From Mauremys mutica (taxonomy: Eukaryota > Chordata > Testudines > Geoemydidae), in NCBI RefSeq assembly GCF_020497125.1, contig NC_059079.1:12419553-12483552 (forward strand): a stretch of 64,000 nt of DNA, written 5' to 3'. Below the pieces are notes generated by a model, which was not told the origin of the DNA, made no database searches, and saw only the letters and a list, made by a program, of their open reading frames with translations. This document shows, piece by piece, positions 36,798 through 48,535 of the stretch (the first letter of the stretch is position 1; each line of letters starts with the position of its first letter). The position numbers and the translations under genes were made by a program.

Positions 36798-38429
36798 TGA
36801 GCAATTAATAGACCAGGCACACTAGGAGTGCAACAATGACTTTTAGTCAGGACAGAGGACTATTATCGCCCTCACTTCCACGAAGCACCTGTGCTCTCAA
36901 GTGGCTGGAGCACAGCCATCTGGGTCTCCCTGCGCCGCACTGGCAAGGACCTGGGGGATGCAGGCTGAGGTGTGGTCAATTAGAAGGTTCAAGCTGTTTA
37001 ATATTCAAATAAAGGCAGCTTTTAACAAAATAAAAAAATAAAATCACATGATAATAGAGAGGTGGCCAATGTACTCTGAACTTCCCCGCTTTACTCTTAA
37101 ATTGGGTCTGTGACAGGAACAAGTCTCTTGTTCGCTAAATCATACGTGAAAAAAAATTAAGCTTTCAAAATAAAACCATATGGAGTAAACTACTGCCATG
37201 AGGAGTGAACCTCCCAAGGTCTCCCTTGCCTGCCACATATCACAGCAATCAATTTTGTATCTGAAGTGTAAACATAATCTGGTTTATCACATTCCCATAA
37301 TATTTTAGGGAAAAGGGATTTGGAAGAGCTACATTTCCCTGGAACCAAGAGACGTGTGCTAAAATAATGCCAAAAAGTCTGGACGGTCCACCGTTAGGAA
37401 CACTTTGGGAGGCTGGAATGAGAGACATGGCAGGAGTTTAAATTAATTTAATAATTAAAATGTATTACAAGATGGCAAAGACTAATTTTAGATCACACAG
37501 AACAACAGTTTTATTTTAAAGAAAGCTAAGACTTTTGGGGGAGGGAGATATGTGAGGGGGAATATATCTCCTGCATCCATTACCATCTTCCACCATTATC
37601 TAGATAGAATAATTCACCTGGGATTTCTTAGCAAAATCTACTCCCATGTTGCCTTCTATGTCCTCTGGCATGCCACTTGGCCACACCTCTTAAAGACCAC
37701 TTAATTTCTACTTCTTCAACGGAAGAAAAAAAAGTAGCATCCTGAGGGCCCTGCAAGTCTCCTTTAATGGGAGCAGTGTTGTATATCCTAGAGCACTCAA
37801 AGGATTAATTCAATTTAAAGGAAAGTTCCTTCTGGTTAAGCATTTTTCAAGAGTGTGACCAAGACAGACAAGCATTGCACCAAGACTTTAGATACATATT
37901 CTCATTAGTGTCGGAATACTGGACACTGTGCTGAGGGATTCATCCCGCACTCCAGTTGAGAGAGAACAGTCTAGTTGATAGCTCGAGCCACAAGTGTTCC
38001 AACACCAGAGGATAAGTGATCACCAGCTTAGAGTCTCTAGGCTTAATAAGAGACCTACAAAAGTCTCTGATTTTGGTCTTCTGGAGGAAGCTAATGCAGA
38101 AAAGGTGCAAATGTTATATACACTTTACCTTAAACGCAACCTACATTTAAGAAGTCACTTACCTCCACAATCATATTTAACCTCCCCTACACAACAAGAG
38201 AACTCATTTTCAGCCTTGACTTACCCTCCATGACAGAAAACAAACTCGGCATTTGGGATATACTGCAACATTAAATGCAAGTGAATTTAACATTGCAAGA
38301 CTGCACGTGTCAGCACTACAAACCAGGAAACGCCAGAGTTAAGGTGTAATTCCAAACCCTCACTCTGACCCCTGGTGTGCACACATAACAGAAGCACAAC
38401 CTCTGACTCCATGCACATGTGACAGGTAA
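36798..38429. other. Unassigned AT-rich sequence
   Basis: No repeat or exon recognised. Confidence 0.4.
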
Positions 38430-38575
38430 ATATCAACTTAAAGATGGGGAGCCAGGGCAGACTGAGTGACTTGCTCATGGTTACACAGCAAGTTTCAGAC
38501 CAAGTCTAAAATCCAAGTCTATTGCATTAGGCATACGCTCTCCTGACCACTAGAGCACAGTGCCTCCCCCTAGGC
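38430..38575 (-). repeat. MIR-like CORE-SINE, antisense
   Basis: 'AGTGACTTGCTCATGGTTAC', 'ACAGCAAGTTTCAGACC' and 'TCCTGACCACTAGAGCACAG' give the antisense MIR order, ending in 'TGCCTCCCCC'. Confidence 0.75.
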
Positions 38576-38631
38576 AGGACACAACTTCTCCATGCGCTAC
38601 CCTCATAAGTATCCATATGATAGAACCCGCC

Positions 38632-38829
38632 ACTGTGCTGGGCACTGTACAAACACAGTAAGAGACAACCTGCCCTGAAGAGTTTAGAGCCTAAGTAGAC
38701 AAGAAAAGAAGTAGGAGGGGAAACACAGGCAGTGAAGTGAAGTGTCTTCCAAGGTCACACAGCAAGTCAGTAGCAGAGCAAACCCTTCTGAATCCCAGTT
38801 CAATGCCCTAGCCGCTGAACCACACTCCC
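38632..38829 (-). repeat. MIR-like CORE-SINE, antisense, hit by a hAT-like element at its end
   Basis: 'CACTGTGCTGGGCACTGTAC', 'CCAAGGTCACACAGCAAGTC', 'CAATGCCCTAGCCGCTGAAC' and 'CACACTCCCT' are in antisense MIR order. The hAT-like element at 38838 inserted at or next to the tRNA-like head, so the MIR is the older of the two. A second antisense MIR lies about 55 bp to the left. Confidence 0.8.
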
Positions 38830-38837
38830 TCTCCTGT

Positions 38838-39205
38838 CAGGGCCGGCTCCAGGCCCCAGCACGCCAAGCGCGTGCTTGGGGCAGCATGCCGTGGGGGGCG
38901 CTCCGCCGGTCGCCGGGAGGGCAGCAGGCGGCTCTGGAGGACCTCCCGCAGGCATGCCTGCGGAGGGTCTGCGGCTCCAGTGGACCTCCCGCAGGCGTGC
39001 CTGCGGAGGGTCCGCTGGTCCCGCGGCTCCGGTGGACCTCCCGCAGACGTGCCTGTGGAGGGTCCGCCGGAGCCGCGGGACCAGTGGACCCTCCACAGGC
39101 ACGTCTGCAGGAGGTCCACCGGAGCCGCGGGACTGGCGACCGCCAGAGAGCCGCCTGCGGCGTGCCGCCATGCTTGGGGCGGCGAAATTGCTAGAGCCGC
39201 CCCTG
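38838..39205. mobile_element. GC-rich hAT-like non-autonomous transposon, 368 bp, with perfect target duplication
   Basis: The ends CAGGGCCGGCTC and, on the other strand, CAGGGGCGGCTC match at 11 of 12. The flanks are identical 8-bp copies, TCTCCTGT, at 38830-38837 and 39206-39213. Both features fit hAT. The interior carries tandemly arranged copies of a CTCCCGCAG...TGCCTG...GGAGGGTC unit (starting near 38940, 38984 and 39035) and a near-perfect large hairpin. Both outer parts carry 'GCTTGGGGC', which I recognise from a common amniote repeat. Frames of 103-150 codons on both strands here are artefacts of GC richness and symmetry. Confidence 0.9.
39018..39133. repeat. 48-nt-arm hairpin inside the hAT-like element
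   Basis: The arms 39018-39065 and 39086-39133 are reverse complements at 47 of 48 positions, with a 20-nt loop. The arms contain one of the tandem units, so the last unit is an inverted copy of the one before it. Confidence 0.92.
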
Positions 39206-39213
39206 TCTCCTGT

Positions 39214-41900
39214 TAAACACTTGACCCTTAGTGGTTTTATTTATTTATTAATATGGTGCTCTTAGAGTGCCTTAGAAAGCCCCAATTTACAAGCAGCCTG
39301 ACAAAAGAGTGTAAAGAAGTCAGGCGGGCCAGTTGCAGAGCAGAGCACAGAACCTCGTACCACCGCGCCCTGCATTCAGCACCCTAAGTCCTGGGGAGTT
39401 CTGATGGGGAGCACAGTTACTGCAAGAGGATCCCTGTTGCCGGCCCATGGTTTTCCATGAAACATTTGGCCCACTGCTGGGCTAGTTCAGAGCAATTCAA
39501 GGGACTAAATCTACCTTTAAGCAGAGCTATCTTTGCGTGCGTGCGCACACCCCCACACCCCCACCCACCCCGGCAGGTCATTCCTTAGATAAGCATTTAA
39601 GCCAACAGAAAATCTCCAGTGTACATGCTTGGGATACAACTTTCAAATGCTTGTAACTGTAGAATCAAAACCCAATTCCCTCCTGACTAAGGCCAAACAC
39701 CGCTTCCCAGCGAGGACAGTTTCCATGCCAAACTTCAGACGCCAGGCACTACCACTGCAGCCCTGATAAAGTCACCATCATTGTAAACTTTTTAAACAAA
39801 GGTTGGATGGGGTGAAGGAATGCTTTGTTTTTAAATTTTATCCCAGCGGCTGAACTAATTTTTTGCTCAAATTTTCACTTCTGGCAACAGATTAACACAG
39901 TGATCATGTCACAAAGGTACTATCTGAAAACGGGCTTATAGTACAAACTGCTTTGCAACTTTCTCTACTAGGCATCCGTTACACTAAGTACACTCCATGT
40001 ACACCTACAAAGTGTCCAGGGTCTTTAAGCATTACATAGCCAGGAGACACAAAAACAGACTGTTAATTTAGATGCAAATGTATTTTAGATGGGACAGAGG
40101 GCTTACAAAAGAAGGTAGCTATAGGCTGGTTTCTTCTGCTAAGGCTATTGTAATTTGGCTCCCAAGTGTATTAGACCTTATTAGGATGGGTGACTGGATG
40201 GCTCAGGGGATTGGTAATGGGATATAAAGAGACTTTCACCTCTAGGTCACCCTCTGGTTGAAATCCAGCCCAGCTCAGTAATGACTGAGTCTTTACAGTC
40301 TGAAAGCTGTTCAGGCTTCATCCCTTCCTTAAAGGGCATGAATCTAAATGGCAAACTGGCATCCTTGTCAACAGCCTGAGCAGAGGTCCAGGACAGAACA
40401 GGCATGGAGACAACCACCTTCTCACCACTTCAGGCAAAAACTCCACTGCATACTGTTAGGAGTGCTGTCCTATTACTTCAATTACGGTAGCACTCCAGAG
40501 GTGGTTCTTCCTTTACATTTGAAAAACATCTAGATGTTCCCTGACTCAAAGAACTGAAAAGCAGGACCAAATTTGCACTGCTTCTGCCCATGCTGAACCT
40601 TTTGTTCTGTGAACAAAGGGATTCACTTTTAGGGCTCTTAGCCCAGAACCCTTCATAAGCAGCACAGATCTTACTAAAGAGAAAAGACTCCAGAGTTACT
40701 CACACACAATACTGAGGCCCAAGGAATAATGTAACACCCACCACCAATGTGCAACACGTTTTGAAGGCCTCAAAGTTATCCTGCACAGCAAATCACTGCG
40801 GAAAGTGGTGGACAGCACCAGGGGATTCCTGATTGAAGCCCCTGGAAACCTGTTGGAATCTGTCCAACTTGGTAGATATTTTGTAAACCCCAGATAAGTG
40901 GAACACTTTAAAGCCTGTGCAGGAAATCTACTCTTCTTCCAAGCAATTTCACCCCACGTATTTCATCCTGTTGTCTCCCTCCACCCCCCCAAAAAAACTG
41001 CAACTCACACTCAAATGTGCATATGCACACCCACACCTTGCCACTTATCCTCACTGAGATCTTCCAACTCCCACCCTAGGAAAGGAACCTGGTTCTGCTC
41101 TGCTTAGACTGAGTGAACCTCAGCCAGAAATGGCCAGTTCTCTGGCTTGGAACACAGTGAAAGTATCAGATTTCACAATTCCAAGGATGTTGTTACAGGG
41201 AGATGACTGCCCCAGGCTGAATCTTCTTTAAGTGGGCAATGAACCAGTGCCTCCTAGTACCATGATGTTCAAAAGTGATTGATATCTTTTGACTAAGGCA
41301 TAGAGAGGTCTAAGACTAATTGTTTTCAATCTATGGCACCTTATATGTAAATAGGGGTGTTCTCCTTAGCACTGTATCTGGATGAAAATCTGAGTATTTC
41401 ATATCATACCTCGATTCCACGTATACTTTACATGTCACACACTTTTTGCATTCTGAAGTGTCCCTGTGAGCTCTGAAATAGAAACTGTTACCCATCCCAC
41501 ATACGGATGAACTTTAGTTACAGATAAAGTGCCCTTAGATCGTTATGGATGAAAGGTGCTACATGTAAGTGCGATATCAGCAAAGAGCTCTACTGAAAGC
41601 AGCTGAGAACCCTCCATAGTCCTAAAGATTTCATAAACAAGACGTGCTAATAATGCGTACAAACCCTTTCATTTACACTGGTTTTGATTACAAGGATGTA
41701 TGAAGCATACTGCAGAAATTGCCTGACAAGAGTTTATTTGGATCTTACTAATCTTGGTAGAACATTTATAGTACTTGCACAATTTTTGCGAGCTTTTAGG
41801 CATGTGCTGACTGAAATAAAATAATTTCAATAAGATACGCTTTTGGGTGCCCAGAAACCTACTGCAGTGTCAAACTGCAATATCTACAGTGATGAAACAA
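39214..41900. other. Mostly unassigned sequence
   Basis: 'CAGAGCACAGAACCTCGTAC' and 'CAGCACCCTAAG' around 39345-39390 could be a decayed MIR head. Otherwise no repeat or exon was recognised. Confidence 0.35.
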
Positions 41901-44689
41901 GATGCTTCAGCGCACTTTATACCTTGCTTACACTGGGAACCAGCTCCATTTCCCGCAGCCGATGGCCAGCCAAGTTTGCAACAGTTCAAATCTCAGCTTT
42001 CCCGGGCTATATTTTGGATTTGCACAGCAGCAGCACTGCAGCTAATACTGGTGTCTCACTTCTGATTGCTGGAAATTCCCAGTGGAGGCAAAGCTGGCAT
42101 GTATGGCAGGGAGAAGACAAAAGTTATTTCCTTCTGGACACAAGATATGTTCCCCCCCACACACACACACATTATACGAGAACAAAAGCCCTGATCCCAC
42201 AAACACTCATGCCCATGGGTAATCCCACTGATCTTAATGGGACCACTCACCTTAAAAGTTACTCATGAGTGTAAGTGAATCCAATAGCATCACCAAAGCT
42301 GGCAACATGTGACTAGGTGACAGTACATCAATGCCCAGCCACTCCACAGAGGACTTGGATATTGGTTACAAAACCTTCCCAAGGGCTGTTTGCCCCTTGT
42401 TGGTTTCATGAACACCAAACTGAACTCCCAAACATTTCACAGCAAGGGACAGCTCAAGTGTAAATCACAAACTTTTGGGGGGTGGGAGGGGAAAACGACA
42501 ACAACCCAACAACTCAGAATCTAGAGTCACAAATACTCACTCTCCTGGCAGCTTCATGGAGAACATGATCACAAATGCAAGTTTATAAAGCAGCTACTCT
42601 GGCCAACAGCTGGACAGGCTGTAATCAATTAGAACGCGTTTCTGGAGATGAGCTTGGCCCATGGTAGTTGCCAATAAAGAGCAAAATGCACATTGCAAAG
42701 TCCCTGCACAAGCTTGCCAGCTGAGATTTGTAGCAACATGAGCACTCCTCTCAGTAAAAGTCGATTGTTCTATGCCATCTACAGGGTGTACATCTACATT
42801 AAAACACTTCATTCACAAGTGCCCATGAAACCTATCAGTGTCAATCTGCCACCCTATTAGCACACTGCTGGGTGATAAACCCACTGCATGGTCACCTGAT
42901 GCTTTGTCTCTCCAAACTGTTGTCCATTGTTTGCTTCTGAATGCTGACAGTGCGCTCGGAGCCACACAACTCTCCTAGGGAGCTTACAATCAAAAGGCAA
43001 TCTCCTGTATCCGGGAGTTTAAATGAAGCAGACTGGTCAGTTAATTTATAGCTGTAAATCACTAAAAATTCACACCAGATAAAGGTGAAATCTAAACCAG
43101 TTGTTATTCCTCCCCCCCACCCCCCCAAAAAAGCCTGGTTAAAAATAGCCACATTTCAGCAGAGCCCATTTAGCACCCAAGAACAAAGCTGTTTTTTACA
43201 AGAATGCTGCATCTTCTAAATAAACCAAGTAGTTAAAGCCTGGAGATGAACAGTTAAAGGACTCAACCCACCATTTCTCCACCCCAGCTTAACGTAAAGC
43301 AAGTCAGAACCAGGGTTTTCTTCAGCCTGAGCCCAACTCTCCCCCATCAGATGGCTGAAGCAAAGAAATACAACTATCAGTCCTTAACTTCGAAATCTTA
43401 AGCATATTCACTGTCCTTCAGCTTCCCATCCCTCCTTGCTTCATGGCCCTGTGGCTTGGCTTGGCAGGCCCTTCCTTTTCCTTTCAGCACCGCTCTATGA
43501 GCATTTCACAGGCTTCCTTTTCTATTACTGCTTTTATGAGCCCATTGTTAACCCTTTCTCTGCCTGTGTTGGTGTTGAGAATCACAAGCTCTTTTTATTA
43601 GGTAACTGGTGCTAGACCTTTCCCCCTCTCCAAAGAGCATGACAAGTGGGTGGAGGTGAGGGGAGGAGAGGGAAATCTACACAAATTTGGCGTTTTCAGG
43701 TCAAGCCAGATTGGAGATATGAGCCAAAGAATACATTTGAAAAAAATTCAAACGAATTCAAATTTTGGTTTAAAAAAAAAAATCAGAAGAGGTGTACTAC
43801 AGTTAGGGTGTTGTGAAAATTTCCTCAAACTTCCTAGAAATATCCTGGCCTGGAATGAGATGTGGCATGCTAAGTTTCAAGAAGACTGGGGAGGTGATTA
43901 AGAACAGTTTGTGGCAGTGGGTTTGAACAAGGTTAGGCTTAAGGTTGATACAACAGCAACCATCCCCCCTCTTCAAAATGTACTGGTGAGAAAGGTCTTC
44001 CAGACATTTTTCCATCTTTTTGTTTATGACTGAATGTGTCCAGCGCAAGATCCCGTTTTTCCTACATTGGTAAGGAGGAGAAATGTTTTTCCTCCCCACG
44101 TACACTTTCAACAGGAAATCACGAAGCAGCACGAGGCTTGGCAATACTCACTGACCACATTCTGCAGAATTTCTGTATGCTTCCTCAACAGGACACTACC
44201 AAATATCTATTCCATTAAGGAATTATTTTTTAGGTTTAAAGCAATCACCACGGCTTTCTAAGAGGCAGAAGGGAAAAAACCAAGCAGCTTAGAATAACCT
44301 TTCCAGTGCTGATCGAACATGTGGTACTGAAATCAGTAGCTACCTAGAGAACTAGGTATTGCTCTGGTTGAATACCTTCTTCTTTGCCCCTCTGGAGACA
44401 GAAGCGGTTTGTGAAAACAAGATTGTTTCTCTCAACTTGAGTCCCAAGCAAGTATTTGTTTGGAATTATTCACCCACTCCTCCCTGAACAGCATAACAAA
44501 TAGCCAAAGACAACATGTGCCAGTGAATGGCACCTGTAGCCTGATCGATAGATTATGTATGGGCTGACATGCAATCCCCTGCAATAATACAACACGCCAG
44601 CCATCCAGTGTTATTCAGCCTTCCTAAACAGACACTGCCACTTTGGGTCTGTCTGCTTGTGCATACTAGACCTAGCAGGGTGGGTGCAT
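41901..44689. other. Unassigned non-coding sequence
   Basis: The longest frame is 141 codons (41843-42268, plus), with a histidine/threonine stretch from a short CA run. No recognised protein. C-rich runs occur near 43115-43127. Confidence 0.4.
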
Positions 44690-44890
44690 CACTAGGGATA
44701 TAAAGAAAGTAAGTTAAATGGTTAAACGAATAAAATTATATTGTTTAATTGGTTACCTGAGGTCGCTCCGGCCGATGCAACAAGGTTGGTCCTGGGGCCC
44801 CTCCGGCCGACGCACGGGGGTTAACAGTTAAGGCCGGTTAACTGTTTAACCTTTTACACCCCCATGCGGCACACCTACGTACCTAGGATC
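44690..44890. repeat. Putative interspersed repeat (GGTTAAC-rich)
   Basis: The block contains repeated GGTTAA/TTAACC motifs and two copies of CTCCGGCCGA (44766-44775 and 44801-44810). 'AATGGTTAAACG' near 44717 faces 'CTGTTTAACCTTT' near 44849 as opposing sequences. I associate the TTAACCGGTTAAC pattern with turtle repeats, but the boundaries are uncertain. Confidence 0.4.
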
Positions 44891-45479
44891 TCAGACAGGA
44901 TCTTCAATAGAGATAAATTAAATTGCTCCTGAAAATTCTCTCTGCAAAAAGGGTGTGTGTGGAAGGGGGGAGTAAACGGCTCATCATCCAGCAGGAGAAA
45001 TACAGCTCTTCTCAACAGAGATGAACTACACTCCCGAATGATCCACAAGTACACTACCGGCGGTAGCAGTTCTTCACCCTCTCCATGGCCTGCTAGAAGA
45101 ACTGTGGGAGCTCTGAAAAATCCCCATGAAAAGGGATAAAATCCCTAAAAAACCAAGATCAGTCTCAGACTTCCGAGGAGACAAGATGCTCAGGTAAAGG
45201 ATTTTGCCTTCTGATCCTTTATTCTCCGCTTCCTTCGTGGCAGCTTCCATCTCCCAGCAATCCTACTGCTAAGGCACGGCATAGCTGGTATGCCAAGAAC
45301 CATGCCCTGGGTGAGGACCATTTACTTTTAATCCAGAAGGCTGTAAACCGGACTAGGATCCCATGAGGTCACAAGGGTCAGGGTAGGTCACTACACTTGG
45401 ATTAGAAACCTGTGCATTGCAGAAAGTACTAAGCGGGTCACCATTCCCTCAGAGCCGGTTCTGAACCAACGAGGCAGTC
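44891..45479. other. Unassigned non-coding sequence
   Basis: No feature recognised. Confidence 0.4.
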
Positions 45480-45745
45480 CCGTCCCTGCAGCGGTGTGCG
45501 ACTCCTGTCCGGGAGCGTGCGTGTTTGCACACAGTGTGACCAGGGACAGCTTCTGGTGAGCCTGGTGCCTGTCCCAGCAGGCAGGGCTAGGAGCAGCAGA
45601 GCCATGCCAGAGGAGCTGCCTGCACTGGGCACTGACTCCTGCAAATGGTGGCCTGACAATGCTGCTGCAGTTCCTGGCTGGTCTCGCTAGAGTCCTGCAG
45701 CTCCATGGATATAAAATCTGTATCCACGCAGGGCTCTACCAACCT
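45480..45745. repeat. Putative interspersed repeat, GC-rich, ending in GCAGGGCT
   Basis: The right end 'ATGGATATAAAATCTGTATC' followed by 'CACGCAGGGCTCTACC' shares motifs with 25500-25590. The body is GC-rich, with short frames on both strands and no recognised domain. Confidence 0.35.
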
Positions 45746-48489
45746 CCCTTTCGCATCACTCAAATTCACCCACCCGCATATACAGGCATAAGGTGAGTCA
45801 TGGTGCCTTTACTAGGACACTTCTGACCAGCTTTTAGGCTACCTTAACTGGTGAACTCAGCCAACGAAGTTTTTTCATGTGCCTTTAAGTCTCGAGAACT
45901 TTTCTCCTCTTTCCTCTCTTCTGCCTACAAGATGCACATATATAACAAGGCAAGAAGAGACCAACCGCTGGTGAGCGGGGTTAATGGGCAGCATGTTGAA
46001 TGGGGACATGGGGACTCATCCTGAGAGAAGCACAATTTTAGTGCAGAAGCTTAGCCAGGAGAGGAGCTCGCAAGCTGTAGTAACACAGCACCCTTGTACT
46101 GACCGAGCCTGCACAGAAGAACAACATCTGAACTTCTAGCTAACCATTAAGTTAAGATGGGATTTACTGCACTTTAGTAACTGCAGAACAGGTACCATCT
46201 GGAATTTGTATTGACTCCACCGTCACTTCAACAGGCTAGGGACCAAAAACTCCTCTGCTTATGACCATTTATCTTGCACATCAAGAGAAGGGAGATTGCT
46301 CACTGGTTTAAAGTCACCAAACAGTGCTGCACAAGAGGTGGGGCTAGGAGTGGCAATGGAGAGAGCTGAGGGACCATCCATGACCCTTACTGGTCAGACA
46401 CTTCCGGCTGGAGTTGACCAAGAGATGGGACAAACTTTCACAACAGCTCACTAGCAGAGAGGCCTTTTTCCCCTCTCCCCACATGCCAAGCACTGAGCGT
46501 GTGCAAGATACTTAGCAGAAAGATTTACTGTGGCTGGAGCCAAAGCTTAAGAGATTTATAACATTCAGCCTTCAGATCACTTTCTAGAAAGACTCTTCAC
46601 TGTATTTTGGCTAGGGGGTCTTTGCAGCAAGTCATTTTTCTAATTGATTCATTAGCTCTCCAGTCAATTAACATGTTCAGGAAAATCATTAGGGTACAAA
46701 AAGGCCTGCTCATATTTGACTCCATACACTATCTAATCGAGGGCTTCACATCACACCAACGCCATCTGAAACCAGAGTTCGCTGCAGCTAATGAGCATCT
46801 CATCTAAATGCTGAAGTTTTCAGGATGCACTCTCTTTGGTCACAGTGCATTTTTGCTTCACTTGCCTTGAGGTGGGAACCGCAAGCTCTTTGATAAGTGC
46901 ATTGCGAGGAGTTCCCTTGTTCCACCGTAGCTCCTCTAGATCCTCAGCCAAAACATTATCTGAAACCTCCTACAGCAAGGATCAATCAATAGCCTCAGGG
47001 CTCAAACACCAGCTGGCAAGAGAACTAAGCCTACCAGCCAGAGGCTGGACCCTACAAACCCAGCGTCTGACAGGGTAAATCCTGGGGTCCTTACCAGCCA
47101 CATCCAGGGGTCAATCGCCTGGCAAGAAGCACAGGGCTGGGATTCCTATCAAAGTGTGACCCTTGGGGAGGGGGGGGGCATTTTCATATCAACCACCAGC
47201 CAGCAGATGTCTGAAACGTGAAGCCCTCACTCCCAGCTGCTGGCGTTTGGAAAGGAAAATAAAGCGCCTTCTCTCGCGCTGGATCTGTGGGCCACTGGGA
47301 CTCCACTACTCTGCTTTGCGCTCAGCTTTCAGGCTGCTGCCAGGAGAAGGGAGTCTCCTGTAATCTAATCCTTCCCCCTCCCCCCCGCCCCCTAGCCTCT
47401 TCCCTTGGGTTCCCCCTCCACAGGGCCTGCCCCCTTCCCTACTACTCAGTGCTTCTCCCACAGGAGCAAGCGAAGTCAGCAAGGCTCTTGTCATTTTCTC
47501 TGCTGCCTTCCAAATCCTGAGTTTATTTATAGCATCTATCCATGATCTAGGCACCTATAAAAATATTAACACAAAGGATAAATATCCCTAATATGCAATT
47601 TCACCGCCTGAAGACACTTCACAGTAGCCTATCATTAATGCAGCTCCTAATTGCCTTTTGCAATTAAAGATCTACCATAGCTCTCAATAGACCCGGCCCT
47701 TAATCATTCTCAATACCACCACCCCAGCCCTTTTGCAGCACACCCCAAGATGCTTGGTCAGACCAAAAGGAGAGGGAAAGGAGAAAGTTCCAGGGGCAGG
47801 GAGACCGGCCTTCCTGTACCGCCACCTTTCACAACATACACTGATAGCTAGAGCACCAACAATGACTGCAAGTGCACAGGTATCATGTAAGCAGACAGGT
47901 GGTCTCTTGAAGACCAGGGCTCAAACAAGGAAAAGCTTTATAGGTCAACACCAACTTACTAAACGAAACCCCGGAACGAACTCTGAACCCACGCAGATCT
48001 TGGAGAACTGGCACAACGAATGCTCTCAAATGTGAAGTACCCCTTAAACGGTAAGTCACGTTCTGGGCCAAATTAAGTTTAAGAGATCTTAAGGTGCAGC
48101 TCTATGCAGAGTGTGTTGCCAGAGCCTGGTTTCAAGGTGGCAAAGGCACCCCATGGTGAACCTTATGCCGGGCCAGCTAAAGGTAGAGATGACAAAAGCA
48201 GCCTTGGCCCCACTTCTGCTCCCCAAGTCTGCTCTTGGATGCTATGTGATGAGGACCTGAGTAGTTCACAGTCACTGCACTACCTCCATCAATGGGGCAA
48301 ATATGATTTTTGTTCCCACAACCCTCTTCTGAGCCAGCCATCCCTCACCCAAGCCCCAGGTCTACCTAGAGCTGGAGTAAGTTGTTAGTCAAGTCTGACG
48401 AGATGGACTGAGGCGGAGGGTAATCACGGTGCTGAAGGCATCGTAGACCGTGCTTCCAAAAGTGCCTATGTTCATTTTCAAGAGAGACT
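45746..48489. other. Unassigned non-coding sequence
   Basis: Short frames only. A C-rich tract lies near 47372-47392. No repeat family recognised. Confidence 0.4.
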
Positions 48490-48535
48490 TAGGTCTTCTA
48501 GTCTGACCTCCTGTATATCACAGGTCACCCACGCC
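48490..48535 (-). mobile_element. Short antisense CR1-like 3' fragment
   Basis: 'TAGGTCTTCTAGTCTGACCT' then 'CCTGTATATCACAGGTCACC' is the reverse complement of the CR1 3' untranslated motif also seen at 29165. Confidence 0.6.

Noticed and set aside
38742..39265. Five overlapping frames of 103-150 codons on both strands
   Set aside because: They lie in the GC-rich hAT-like element with tandem and inverted units. Similar peptides on both strands reflect its symmetry, not coding.
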